A DNA stretch of 64,000 bases, from NCBI RefSeq assembly GCF_009741445.1, contig NZ_CP046507.1, positions 2,604,001 to 2,668,000 of the forward strand. Direction: 5' to 3'. The notes below the pieces were generated by a model. The model ran no database searches. It saw nothing but the letters and a program-made list of their open reading frames with translations, and was not told the DNA's origin. Below are positions 24,159 to 32,570 of the stretch, in pieces. Each line of letters opens with the position of its first letter. Within the stretch, counting starts at the first letter, position 1. The position numbers were made by a program, and so were the translations under genes. Source of the DNA: Mycobacterium avium subsp. avium. Lineage in GTDB: Bacteria > Actinomycetota > Actinomycetes > Mycobacteriales > Mycobacteriaceae.

Positions 24159-25406
24159 ATGACGCAACTACCGATCCGCCCTGACACGCCGGTCGACGAT
24201 GCGGTCGCGGCGGTGCGGCAGTGGATCGAGGCCGAGGTTCCGGCCGCCTGGCGCTCGGCCGCGGCCAAGGACCCCGCGACCATGCGGGCGGTCCGCAGCC
24301 CTGCGGATTACCAACAGTGGTATCCGACCTTCGCCGAATCCGGCCTAGTCGTACCCACGTGGGCGCGTGAACACGGCGGCCTGGGTGCTGGCAACGAAGT
24401 CGCGCGCGCGATCGACGAGGTGCTCCGCCCGCTTCGCCTGACGCGTCTGAATCCCTTGGGGCTCAACAATGCGGCGGCAGCATTGTTCAGCCACGGTACC
24501 GAGGATCAGCGGCTGCGCTTCCTGCCGCCGATCGTGCGCAACGAGGAGAAGTGGTGCCAGCTCTTCAGCGAGCCTGGCGCTGGCTCCGACCTCGCGTCGT
24601 TGGCCACCCGCGCAGTGCGCGACGGTGATTCCTGGGTGATCTCCGGTCAGAAGGTGTGGACCACGTGGGCCGATCAGGCGGATTTTGCGATCCTGTTGGC
24701 GCGGACGGATCCCGAACAGCCCAAGCACAAGGGCATCACGTACTTCCTGCTCGACATGCACCAGCCGGGCGTCGAGGTGCGAACGCTTCGCCAGATCACC
24801 GGCGAGGCCGAATTCAACGAGGTCTTCCTCGACGGAGCGCGGGTGCCCGACGTCCACCGCGTCGGCGCCGTCAACGACGGCTGGCGCGTGAGTGCGTCGA
24901 CGCTGTCCAGCGAGCGACAGATGGTGTCGGGTTCGGGCTCGGGTGGGATGGGCCGCCTCGGCGGGTCGAGCGCCGAACGACTGATCATCCTCGCCAGGGA
25001 GACCGGACGCTGGGCAGATCCCGTGATCAGGAACAAGGTGATGCGCTTGTGGGCGCAAGAGCGGGTACGCGGCTGGACCAATGAGCGCGTGCGCGCAGCG
25101 CTTTCGGCCGGCCAGTCCCCCGGCGCGGCCTCGTCGATCGGCAAGGTGCACCAGGCCACCATCAATCAGCAGATCCAGGACCTCATGGTCGATCTGCTGG
25201 GCACGGATGCGATCGCCTGGCCTGCCCACGACGATCCGGACGCTCTGCCGCGGGATGTGCAAGGCATGATGCGCAGCCTCGCCAACGGCACCGAGGGCGG
25301 CACCACCGACATCAACAAGAACATCCTCGGCGAACGCGTGCTCGGCTTGCCGAAGGAGCCGGACCCCTGGAAGGGCAAGCCCTGGAAGGACATTCCCCGT
25401 TCGTGA
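24159..25406 (+). CDS. Acyl-CoA dehydrogenase (large form)
   Basis: 415 aa. LFSEPGAGSDLASLATRAVR (FAD binding), VISGQKVWTTWADQADFAIL and GTEGGTTDINKNILGERVLG are clear. It keeps a Glu next to the catalytic-site glycine pair near the C-terminus. Start is ATG 24159; the much earlier open frame overlaps the hydratase. Its stop overlaps the next GTG (GTGA). Confidence 0.93.
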   Translation: MTQLPIRPDTPVDDAVAAVRQWIEAEVPAAWRSAAAKDPATMRAVRSPADYQQWYPTFAESGLVVPTWAREHGGLGAGNEVARAIDEVLRPLRLTRLNPLGLNNAAAALFSHGTEDQRLRFLPPIVRNEEKWCQLFSEPGAGSDLASLATRAVRDGDSWVISGQKVWTTWADQADFAILLARTDPEQPKHKGITYFLLDMHQPGVEVRTLRQITGEAEFNEVFLDGARVPDVHRVGAVNDGWRVSASTLSSERQMVSGSGSGGMGRLGGSSAERLIILARETGRWADPVIRNKVMRLWAQERVRGWTNERVRAALSAGQSPGAASSIGKVHQATINQQIQDLMVDLLGTDAIAWPAHDDPDALPRDVQGMMRSLANGTEGGTTDINKNILGERVLGLPKEPDPWKGKPWKDIPRS

Positions 25407-26218
25407 GCGCCTATGAACGCTTGATCGTGTCCAAGGCCGACGGGATCGGCTGGTTGATCCTCGACCGGCCCGAGGCGGGCAACGCCTTCGACGCGCTGAT
25501 GCTCGACGAGCTCGAGGCCGCCTGGGCCGACCTCGATACCGATCCGGACGTCAAGGTGATCGTCAACGCCGCCAACGGCAGGGCGTTCTGTACCGGGATG
25601 GACGTGGTCCAGGTCGCGCGGGACAAGGCGGCCATGCGACGACACTCCCGCCGAACCAGGGATGCCGAGCTGAAGATCTCGTCCTGGCACTGCGACGTGT
25701 GGAAACCGGTGATCGCCGCGGTCAACGGGGTGTGCGCGGGAGGGGGCCTGCATCTGGTCGCAGACGCCGACATCGTCATCGCCGCCGAGCAGGCGTCCTT
25801 CACCGACCCCCACGTCTCCATCGGGCAGGCCGTCGCGTACGAGGCGATCACGCTGCTGCGCAAGTCGCCGATGGAGGCCGTTCTGCGAATGACACTGAGC
25901 GGCAAGGGTGAACGCATCTCGGCGCAGCGTGCCTACCAGTTGGGCATTGTGTCCGAGGTGGTGCCGGCCGATCAGCTCCGCGCGGCGGCGGGCCGTCTCG
26001 CGGCCGCGATCGCCACGAATTCGCCGACCGCGATACGCACCACGAAGAAGGCGCTCTGGCACAGTTTGGAAGTCGGAATGACGCAGGCGCGCAGCGACGC
26101 CGCCGAGGAGATCTGGCGGCTCCGCAATCACCCCGATCATGCCGAGGGTGTCCGGGCGTGGCGCGAGAAGCGTGCGCCGCAGTGGCAACCGCTGCCCGAC
26201 GTAGCGGAGGTTCCATGA
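25403..26218 (+). CDS. Enoyl-CoA hydratase (first of a tandem pair)
   Basis: 271 aa, GTG start overlapping the previous stop. ILDRPEAGNAFDALMLDELE, FCTGMDVVQVARD and VNGVCAGGGLHLVADADIVI show both oxyanion segments; AYEAITLLRKSPMEAVLRM provides a Glu at the second catalytic position. Overlaps the next hydratase by four bases. It and its neighbour share the CAGGGLH(L/W)VADADIVIA segment and are recent-looking paralogues. Confidence 0.93.
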   Translation: MSAYERLIVSKADGIGWLILDRPEAGNAFDALMLDELEAAWADLDTDPDVKVIVNAANGRAFCTGMDVVQVARDKAAMRRHSRRTRDAELKISSWHCDVWKPVIAAVNGVCAGGGLHLVADADIVIAAEQASFTDPHVSIGQAVAYEAITLLRKSPMEAVLRMTLSGKGERISAQRAYQLGIVSEVVPADQLRAAAGRLAAAIATNSPTAIRTTKKALWHSLEVGMTQARSDAAEEIWRLRNHPDHAEGVRAWREKRAPQWQPLPDVAEVP

Positions 26219-27015
26219 CATACCACAGACTCATCGTTGAACGACGGGGTCCCGTCGGATGGATCATCAACGACCGCCCTGACCGTCTCAATGCCTACGA
26301 CGCCGTGATGCGCGAGGAATTTCCCAGGGCGTGGGCGGAATTGAACGCCGATCCCGACGTCCGCGTCATCGTGCACACCGGGAACGGCCGGGCGTTTCAG
26401 GTGGGCGCCGATGTCGAGGACCTCGACGGCGAGGCCGTGCTGCAATTCCAGGAGACCATGCGCACACTGGATCTGAAGCTGAGCGCCTGGCACTGCAATG
26501 TCGAGAAGCCGGTCATCACTGCCGTCAATGGGGTGTGCGCGGGCGGCGGGCTGCACTGGGTGGCTGACGCCGACATCGTCATCGCGTCGTCGGATGCGGC
26601 CTTCGTCGACCCCCACGTCTCGATCGGTCAGGTCAGCGCGCTGGAGACCATCGCACTGATGCGAAAGATGCCCGCCGAAGCGGTGTTACGGATGGCACTC
26701 GTCGGGAGTCACGAACGGCTCACCGCCCAGCGCGCGTACGAACTCGGCATGATCAGCCAGGTGATCGACCCGCCCGACAAGCTGCGTGACGCCGCCCAGG
26801 AGCTCGCCGAGAAGATCGCCAAGAATTCGCCCTCGGCGATGCGCGCCACCAAACGGGCACTATGGGGCGCGCTCGAATACGGCCTCACCGATGCGTGCCG
26901 CGAAGGTGCGAAACACCTGACATCGATGTGGGGCCATCCGGACCAGAACGAGGGCCCCCTGGCCTTCGCGGACAAGCGAACTCCGAACTGGGCTCCCCTG
27001 GAGGATGATTCGTGA
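26215..27015 (+). CDS. Enoyl-CoA hydratase (second of a tandem pair)
   Basis: 266 aa from ATG 26215. INDRPDRLNAYDAVMREEFP, FQVGADVEDLDG and VNGVCAGGGLHWVADADIVI, then ALETIALMRKMPAEAVLRMA with the Glu. Close paralogue of the preceding gene, including the ISQVIDPPDKL/SEVVPADQL region. The two could form a hetero-oligomer or act on successive intermediates. Overlaps the following ligase start (GTGA). Confidence 0.93.
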   Translation: MTYHRLIVERRGPVGWIINDRPDRLNAYDAVMREEFPRAWAELNADPDVRVIVHTGNGRAFQVGADVEDLDGEAVLQFQETMRTLDLKLSAWHCNVEKPVITAVNGVCAGGGLHWVADADIVIASSDAAFVDPHVSIGQVSALETIALMRKMPAEAVLRMALVGSHERLTAQRAYELGMISQVIDPPDKLRDAAQELAEKIAKNSPSAMRATKRALWGALEYGLTDACREGAKHLTSMWGHPDQNEGPLAFADKRTPNWAPLEDDS

Positions 27016-28475
27016 ACCTCGCAACGCTGCTGGACGGTCTACCCGACGTCGCGGTGCACACGGTCGGCGCCGAGGTATCCCGTGACGAGCTGTCGGCCAG
27101 TGCCCAGCGACTCGGCAAGCTGCTCGCCGAGTCCGGGCTGGCGACGGGACAGGTCGTCGCCGCGATGCTGCCCAACGACGCCACCACCATCGCCGCGCTG
27201 TTCGGCACGTGGCACGCCGGCGGCGTGTACACACCGCTAAACCCCAGGGCGGCCGATCCCGAGATCCTCGCCCAGCTGGAAACGCTGCGCCCCGTTGCCA
27301 TCATCACGACCCCCGCACTCGCACAACGTTTCTCGACTCATCACCTGCCCGTAATCACCGGCGAGGCGCTGTCGTGGACCAGGGTCGCGTCGTCAGGCCA
27401 CTCGGCCGGCGAGCCGTGCTACGACGACGACGTCGCGCTGCTGCAGTTCACTTCCGGCACCACGGGACCGCCGAAGCCGGTGCCGCTTCGTCACAGCACG
27501 GTGCTCGATCTGATCGACCGGCTGCTGGCCAAACTTCGCGGCACGAAACCTGGCTTGGAAAATGCGTCGGCCCCACCGAAGAGGCCCCCCATGCCGAACC
27601 TGGTGCCCTTGTCGTTGTCGCTGTGGGCCGGCATCTACCAGGTGCTGTTCGCGTTCCGGGCCGGTTCGGGCGTCGTGCTGATGGACCGGTTCTCACCGAC
27701 GGATTTCGCCGCGCTGGTCCGGCGCCACCAGCTGCGATCCACGGTGCTGCCGCCCGCGGCGCTGACCATGGTTCTGCACGACGACTCGCTGGCCGACCTC
27801 TCGCCACTGAAGATCGTGCGGTCGATCACCGCTCCCCTGTCGCCCGTGCAGGCGCGCCGGTTCCGGGACAAATTCGGGGTGATAGTGCTGAACTCCTACG
27901 GCCAGACCGAACTCGGGGGTGAGGTGGTGGGCTGGTCGGCCGCCGACGCCCGGGAGTGGGGCGAGACCAAACTGGGTTCGGTCGGCAGGCCGCTGCCCGG
28001 CATCGACGTCACAATCGCCGACGACGAGGTGATGGTCCGCACGCCCACGACGGCCGCCCGGAAGATCGATCCAGCCTTCCTGGACCGGCTGACCGACGAC
28101 GGCTGGTTCCACACCGGCGACCTCGGGTGGTTCGACGACGACGGCTTTCTGTGGCTCGACGGCCGAGTATCGGACATGATCAATCGTGGTGGCCTCAAAG
28201 TGTTTCCCGGCACGGTAGAGGACGTCCTGCTGGCCGCCGATGGGGTGCGCGAAGCCGCCGTCGTCGGCGTTCCGGACGAGCGGCTCGGGGAGGTGCCGTG
28301 GGCGTTCGTCGTCAGAGGCGATGAGTCGGTCTCCGAGGCCGGCCTCGTGTCGTGGTGTCGAGAGCGTCTGACGCCCTACCGGGTTCCGGTACGCATCGTG
28401 TTCGTCGAACAGCTGCCCCGCAACGATGTCGGCAAGGTGGTCAAGCGCGACCTCGCTGCGCTCGCGGACGTGTGA
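27012..28475 (+). CDS. AMP-forming acyl-CoA synthetase/ligase
   Basis: 487 aa, GTG start. LLQFTSGTTGPPKPVPLRHS, LNSYGQTELGGEVVG, WFHTGDLGWFDDDGFLWLDG, VSDMINRGGLKVFPGTVEDV and the catalytic Lys in NDVGKVVKRDL. The N-terminal domain is shorter than in most family members. Last gene of the operon from 22084; the membrane cassette begins 100 bases later with its own operator. Confidence 0.93.
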   Translation: MNLATLLDGLPDVAVHTVGAEVSRDELSASAQRLGKLLAESGLATGQVVAAMLPNDATTIAALFGTWHAGGVYTPLNPRAADPEILAQLETLRPVAIITTPALAQRFSTHHLPVITGEALSWTRVASSGHSAGEPCYDDDVALLQFTSGTTGPPKPVPLRHSTVLDLIDRLLAKLRGTKPGLENASAPPKRPPMPNLVPLSLSLWAGIYQVLFAFRAGSGVVLMDRFSPTDFAALVRRHQLRSTVLPPAALTMVLHDDSLADLSPLKIVRSITAPLSPVQARRFRDKFGVIVLNSYGQTELGGEVVGWSAADAREWGETKLGSVGRPLPGIDVTIADDEVMVRTPTTAARKIDPAFLDRLTDDGWFHTGDLGWFDDDGFLWLDGRVSDMINRGGLKVFPGTVEDVLLAADGVREAAVVGVPDERLGEVPWAFVVRGDESVSEAGLVSWCRERLTPYRVPVRIVFVEQLPRNDVGKVVKRDLAALADV

Positions 28476-28500
28476 CCCTGTCCCTCCAACGCCTACGCGA

Positions 28501-28518
28501 CGAAAACGATTGTTCTCA
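28501..28518. promoter_or_regulatory. Shared operator: CGAAAA-CGATTG-TTCTCA
   Basis: 57 bases before the first membrane microprotein. The right arm is perfect; the left arm keeps G and three A. It overlaps an everted dyad TCTCA-TTTC-TGAGA (28514-28527), and GTTAAC follows at 28533, so regulation of this cassette may be composite. Confidence 0.6.
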
Positions 28519-28574
28519 TTTCTGAGAGTGATGTTAACGTTTGGTGGCAAGTTTCACCCCGCTAGGAGGGTCTC

Positions 28575-28673
28575 ATGTGGCAGGAACTGGTCCGAGTGGC
28601 TGTGACCTGGGCAGTGATGTGTGGCCTTGTCGCATTCTTCTACTGGATGCTGGCCAACATCGGCACCTTCTGA
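28575..28673 (+). CDS. Membrane microprotein, 32 aa
   Basis: ATG with CTAGGAGG upstream (28561-28568). The sequence is a single hydrophobic helix: VRVAVTWAVMCGLVAFFYWM, then LANIGTF. It is too short for most gene finders. Its excellent ribosome binding site and its place directly before a second microprotein and two larger membrane proteins in the same direction support translation. I recognise no family. It may be a structural subunit of a membrane complex, like the tiny helices of cytochrome oxidases. Confidence 0.6.
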   Translation: MWQELVRVAVTWAVMCGLVAFFYWMLANIGTF

Positions 28674-28690
28674 TAGACGCAGGAGACACA

Positions 28691-28810
28691 GTGGACGAGC
28701 AGGATCGACGACGCAAACGTGGATTGATCGCGTTCCAGGTCTTCATCTACGGAGTGCTGATCGCGATGTTCGCGATCCAGCTCCAGATGTATCTCACGAG
28801 GGATTGGTGA
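28691..28810 (+). CDS. Membrane microprotein, 39 aa
   Basis: GTG start with AGGAGA at 28681. The N-terminus is basic (DEQDRRRKRG), followed by one transmembrane helix (LIAFQVFIYGVLIAMFAIQL) and a short outside tail YLTRDW. By the positive-inside rule the N-terminus is cytoplasmic. Lies 17 bases after the first microprotein and 3 bases before the 228-aa membrane protein. Confidence 0.65.
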   Translation: MDEQDRRRKRGLIAFQVFIYGVLIAMFAIQLQMYLTRDW

Positions 28811-28813
28811 TCA

Positions 28814-29500
28814 ATGACGAGTCCAACCCGATCGCCCGCCATGGACGAGCACGAGGCACAAACGCGTGAGATGCAACGGCGCGCGGATCGATGGTGCATC
28901 GCCGGCACCGCGCTCATGGGCACCCTCGTCCTCGGCATCGTCGGCCTGCCCATATTTTGCCGAGGGATCTATCTGTTGAGAAAGGCGCAGCGCGACGGGC
29001 TGTCGGTTCGGCCAATGATGGTCACGCTCATCGGATACGTCATCATCCTCGACGCCGCGCTCAACAGCATCGGCTGGGCGCTCGATTTATTCGCCAACCA
29101 CGCCCTGATCACCCGCACGGTCTTCACCGCATGGGGCAACCTCATCGACGCCGGCTACTTCTGGCACTACAACGAACTCTGGATCGGCGGAGCCGCTGCG
29201 CCAGGCGAGAAGGCCTGGGTCATGGTCTGCGTGCTGATCGCGTTTCCCATGCGCATCGCCGCCGCCATCGGGCTGCTCCAAATGAGACGCTGGGGCCACC
29301 AGTGGACGATCGTGACGTGCTGGTTCGGAGTGATCGTGTGGACCGGCTACATCCTCAACATGACGATGTACGCCGACGTCCGCTATACGGCAGTCGGGCT
29401 ACCGGTTCTCGGGTGGTGGGCATTCAACATCTTCTACGTGACGCCGTTCCTCGCGATCCCGTACCTGCACACCGTCAACCGAGAGATCTTTTCCGACTAG
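28814..29500 (+). CDS. Multi-pass integral membrane protein of unknown function
   Basis: 228 aa with a cytoplasmic-looking N-terminal 25 residues and about five to six hydrophobic segments: [99 protein letters not shown]. Between segments 2 and 3 lies an aromatic/His loop, [15 protein letters not shown], with Asp, His and Glu that could bind a metal or cofactor. No transporter signature is seen. Position with two microproteins, one single-pass protein and an SDR pair suggests a membrane complex serving the catabolic pathway. Confidence 0.75.
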   Translation: MTSPTRSPAMDEHEAQTREMQRRADRWCIAGTALMGTLVLGIVGLPIFCRGIYLLRKAQRDGLSVRPMMVTLIGYVIILDAALNSIGWALDLFANHALITRTVFTAWGNLIDAGYFWHYNELWIGGAAAPGEKAWVMVCVLIAFPMRIAAAIGLLQMRRWGHQWTIVTCWFGVIVWTGYILNMTMYADVRYTAVGLPVLGWWAFNIFYVTPFLAIPYLHTVNREIFSD

Positions 29501-29519
29501 CACCGAAGGAGGGACCGCC

Positions 29520-29939
29520 GTGTCTAATTCCAGTGTGGGGACCGAGGATTCGGTCGAGCCGTTGCCGGTCGGAACCACCCCGACGTGGGCGCGAATGCAC
29601 AAATGGCTCAAACGCGGGCTGTACGTCTGCCTGTTCGGGCTGGTCATCGAGGGCTCGTTGACCGTACCTGTGATGGCGGTCTGGTACGGCTGGCCGACGC
29701 TATCGCTGACCGAGATCTGCAGTGAGCTCATGAAGGTGCGCTTCTCCGACGACAGTCTCCAGTGCCAACAGCCCTATCCACTCGGTGGGCCCCCGTTCGG
29801 GGGAGCACCCGAAGCGGCCGGCCAGCACACCGCCCGCGACGACTGGGGCATCCAACCCAAACCCCGGTACGTACGTATCGGGTTCAGGGAGTTGGTGAAA
29901 ATTCACGATGACCGCCTAGCGCGCCAGCCGAGTCGATGA
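29520..29939 (+). CDS. Single-pass membrane protein of unknown function
   Basis: 139 aa, GTG start after GAAGGAGGG. One transmembrane helix at about residues 33-53 ([20 protein letters not shown]) after a basic HKWLKR, then a soluble tail with two cysteines ([17 protein letters not shown]), a Pro/Gly-rich stretch and a basic C-terminus. Not recognised. Fourth member of the membrane cassette; the SDR gene starts one base after its stop. Confidence 0.7.
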   Translation: MSNSSVGTEDSVEPLPVGTTPTWARMHKWLKRGLYVCLFGLVIEGSLTVPVMAVWYGWPTLSLTEICSELMKVRFSDDSLQCQQPYPLGGPPFGGAPEAAGQHTARDDWGIQPKPRYVRIGFRELVKIHDDRLARQPSR

Positions 29940-29940
29940 C

Positions 29941-30546
29941 GTGGCGTCGTCCACAGTCGTCTTGGGCGCGGCCGACGGTCTGGCGCGCGAGCTGGCAGAC
30001 GGACTCGACGGCATCGTCGCGGTACCCGGACGTGGGCTGGCATCGGGCATCACCGGAGCGGTCGTAGTCGTCGGTACCGATCCGGCCCCGCGGCCGTCCG
30101 ACGCGGCCGGCCTCAGTGGCGAGGAATGGGATCACATCGTCGACGGGATGATGTGGCCCGCCCTCGCTGCACTCCAGCGGGCACGGTCCGCGTTAGCACC
30201 GCACGGGGGACGAATCGTCGTTGTCGTGCCGACAATCGGCATGGCGGGCGCGGCCCGACTGGTGGCGTACACCACCGCAGTGGAAGGCATCCGCGCGATG
30301 GCGAAATCCGCTGCGCGGCAATGGAAGCGCGAAGACGTGTCCGTCAACCTGGTCGCGGCCCCTCTGCGACTGTTCACGCCCGAGATGGACTCTTTTACCG
30401 CGCACCTCACCACGGCTGTGGTCCACGACGATTCGACGCTTCTCCACACCGTCGTCGAGGCGGTGAAATTCCTCTTGCGGCCGGATATCGATCACCTCGT
30501 CGGCGAGACGATCGTCGCCGACGGAGGGGCGGTGATGCTGCCATGA
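29941..30546 (+). CDS. Degenerate short-chain dehydrogenase homologue (probable pseudo-enzyme subunit)
   Basis: 201 aa, GTG start. The fold is recognisable from GGRIVVVVPTIGMAGAARLV, AVEGIRAMAKSAARQWKRED, and VGETIVADGGAVMLP. But the glycine-rich NAD loop is replaced by LGAADGLAREL, the catalytic Ser is Thr or absent, and the YxxxK motif is YTTAV, losing the Lys. It overlaps a normal SDR gene by four bases. I infer it is a non-catalytic partner, as in heteromeric SDRs such as BbsC/BbsD. Confidence 0.75.
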   Translation: MASSTVVLGAADGLARELADGLDGIVAVPGRGLASGITGAVVVVGTDPAPRPSDAAGLSGEEWDHIVDGMMWPALAALQRARSALAPHGGRIVVVVPTIGMAGAARLVAYTTAVEGIRAMAKSAARQWKREDVSVNLVAAPLRLFTPEMDSFTAHLTTAVVHDDSTLLHTVVEAVKFLLRPDIDHLVGETIVADGGAVMLP

Positions 30547-31301
30547 GCCTGCACGGTCTCACCGCGCTGGTGACTGGTTCGGGCGCCGGGGTTGGCCGCG
30601 GCATCGCCATGGCTCTCGCCTCGGCCGGGGCGCACGTCGTCGTCGCCACCCGGTCCGAAACGGGATTGGCCGTCGCGGAGGAAATCACCGCGCGGGGCCA
30701 CGATGCGACGTGGGCACGATGCGATGTGACCGACGGTGACGCAGTGGCGGGCGCGATACAGCTGTCCCTGGCGACCACCGGTCGGCTCGATGCCGTGGTG
30801 CACAACGCCACGAGCAACGCCTCGAGCCAGCCGCACCAACTGGCTGATGTCGATCGTTCCGTTTGGGGCGACCACTACTCGGTGTCACTTCGTGGAGCGC
30901 ACTTCTGCGCCGTTTCAGTATTTCCCGCGTTGAAGAAGCGGGGCGGCACCTTCCTCGTCATGACCTCACCCGCCGGCATCGAAGGCAGCGCGACCCTGCC
31001 GCTCTACGCCACAATGAAGGGCGCGTTGCGCGGTTTCGCCAAGAGCCTCGCGCGGGAATGGGCCCCTCACGGCATCACGGTGAATGTTGTTTCACCGCTG
31101 GCATATTCACCCGCGATGACCTTGGCGATAAGCGCCGAGCCGGCGATGGAGGAAAGGCTGGCACGCCGAATCCCGCTGGGACGCATCGGAGACCCCGAAA
31201 GCGATATCGGCTCAGCCGTGGCATACCTTATCGGTCCCGCCGCTCGCTACGTCACCGGGCAAACCCTCGGTGTCGATGGCGGCCATTTCATGAACCTCTG
31301 A
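30543..31301 (+). CDS. Short-chain dehydrogenase/reductase
   Basis: 252 aa from ATG 30543 (ATGA overlap). TGSGAGVGRGIAMALASAGA binds NAD(P); VMTSPAGIEGSATLPLYATM followed by K provides the Ser and YxxxK; GQTLGVDGGHFMNL ends it. The NNAG motif is HNATSN. Probably oxidises a 3-hydroxyacyl-CoA, working with the degenerate SDR encoded just upstream. Confidence 0.9.
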   Translation: MSLHGLTALVTGSGAGVGRGIAMALASAGAHVVVATRSETGLAVAEEITARGHDATWARCDVTDGDAVAGAIQLSLATTGRLDAVVHNATSNASSQPHQLADVDRSVWGDHYSVSLRGAHFCAVSVFPALKKRGGTFLVMTSPAGIEGSATLPLYATMKGALRGFAKSLAREWAPHGITVNVVSPLAYSPAMTLAISAEPAMEERLARRIPLGRIGDPESDIGSAVAYLIGPAARYVTGQTLGVDGGHFMNL

Positions 31302-31336
31302 GCCCGTTCGCTGCAGATACCAACGTTCGCTATGAT

Positions 31337-31354
31337 TGAGAATCAATATTCTCA
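31337..31354. promoter_or_regulatory. Shared operator, perfect copy: TGAGAA-TCAATA-TTCTCA
   Basis: In fact 7-bp perfect arms, TGAGAAT and ATTCTCA. A good -10 box TATGAT (31331-31336) ends one base before it, so the operator covers the expected transcription start; binding would block the amidohydrolase promoter. Confidence 0.8.
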
Positions 31355-31372
31355 CGCCTGCTGGAGGTGCTG

Positions 31373-32551
31373 GTGAGCGACGACAAAGCGTTTGAGGTCT
31401 GGGACGCCGACAACCACATGTACGAGACGATCGACGCCTACACGCGATATCTGCCGGAGAAATACGCCGAGGCGCTGAAATTCATCGACGTCAACGGGCG
31501 CAAGAAGTTGCAGATCTTGGGCACGGTCACGGAGTGCATCCCCAACCCGACATACGAGGTGATCCCCACACCCGGCGCCTGGTCCGATTACTTCCGGGGC
31601 ATAAACCCAGAGGGCAAGACGTTGCGGGAGCTCGCCGAACCGATCCGCTGCCCCGATGAGTTCAGGCGGCCCGACCTACGCCTGGCGCTGATGGACCGGC
31701 AGGGCGTCTACGGCGCCGTGATGTTCCCGACGACAGCGGGCATGCTCGAAGAACGGACCAAATCCGACACCGAGCTCACCCACGTGGTCGCGCATGCGTT
31801 CAATCGGTGGTTACTCGACGACTGGACATTCAACTACCAGGACCGGATCTTCCCCGTTCCTGCGATCTCGCTGAACGATCCCGCGCTGGGCGTGCAGGAA
31901 CTCGAATGGTGCCTGAACAATGGCGCCCGGACGGTATTGATCCGGCCGGCACCCGTTCCGCGCGAGGACGGCACGTCGCGGTCACCGGCGCTGCCGGAGT
32001 TCGACGATTTCTGGCGACTGGTCGAGAATTCGGGTATCTCGGTGCAGATGCACAACTCGGACTCCGGCTATGAGCGCTACGTCGACGACTGGGAGGAAGC
32101 TACGGAGTTCAACGGATTCGCGCTGAGCAAGCTGCGGGGTTTCATCTACGAGGAGAGCCGAAACATCTTCGACACGCTCGCGGCGTTCATCGCGCACGGG
32201 GTGTTCGAGCGGTTCCCAGGGCTGCGCATCGGCGTGGTCGAGAACGGCGGGTCGTGGGCGCAGCGCCTGATGGACGTGTTCGACCGCGTATACCGCAAGA
32301 GGCCATACGACTTCAGCGAGCATCCCTGCGATGTCTTCCGCAGACACGTGTGGATCAATCCGTTCCACGAGGAGGACATGTCGCACCTCGTCGACATCCT
32401 GGGTGCGGATCGGGTGATGTTCGGCTCGGACTACCCGCACCCCGAGGGGCTGGCCGAGCCCGCGGATTTCGTCAAGGAACTCGAGGATCTTCCGGAGGAC
32501 ACTAGGGCACGAGTGATGGGCGGCAACCTCAAGGAGCTCATCGGCGTCTAG
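31373..32551 (+). CDS. Amidohydrolase-2 family protein
   Basis: 392 aa. I choose GTG 31373 because CTGGAGG (31361-31367) is properly spaced; GTG 31367 overlaps that site. DADNHMYETIDAYTRYLP gives the N-terminal metal motif (D-x-H type), VQMHNSDSGY the middle His, HGVFERFPGLRIGVVENG a typical strand, and MFGSDYPHPEG the terminal Asp. Close paralogue of the protein at 41001. Family members decarboxylate or hydrolyse aromatic or alicyclic acids. Has its own perfect operator. Confidence 0.9.
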   Translation: MSDDKAFEVWDADNHMYETIDAYTRYLPEKYAEALKFIDVNGRKKLQILGTVTECIPNPTYEVIPTPGAWSDYFRGINPEGKTLRELAEPIRCPDEFRRPDLRLALMDRQGVYGAVMFPTTAGMLEERTKSDTELTHVVAHAFNRWLLDDWTFNYQDRIFPVPAISLNDPALGVQELEWCLNNGARTVLIRPAPVPREDGTSRSPALPEFDDFWRLVENSGISVQMHNSDSGYERYVDDWEEATEFNGFALSKLRGFIYEESRNIFDTLAAFIAHGVFERFPGLRIGVVENGGSWAQRLMDVFDRVYRKRPYDFSEHPCDVFRRHVWINPFHEEDMSHLVDILGADRVMFGSDYPHPEGLAEPADFVKELEDLPEDTRARVMGGNLKELIGV

Positions 32552-32570
32552 CCGGGCCCGATGAAGTGCT

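Noticed and set aside
28814..29500. PmoC/AmoC-type copper monooxygenase subunit
   Set aside because: Size and helix number are similar, but the D-x3-H-x12-H copper motif is not present and the other subunits do not resemble PmoA or PmoB.
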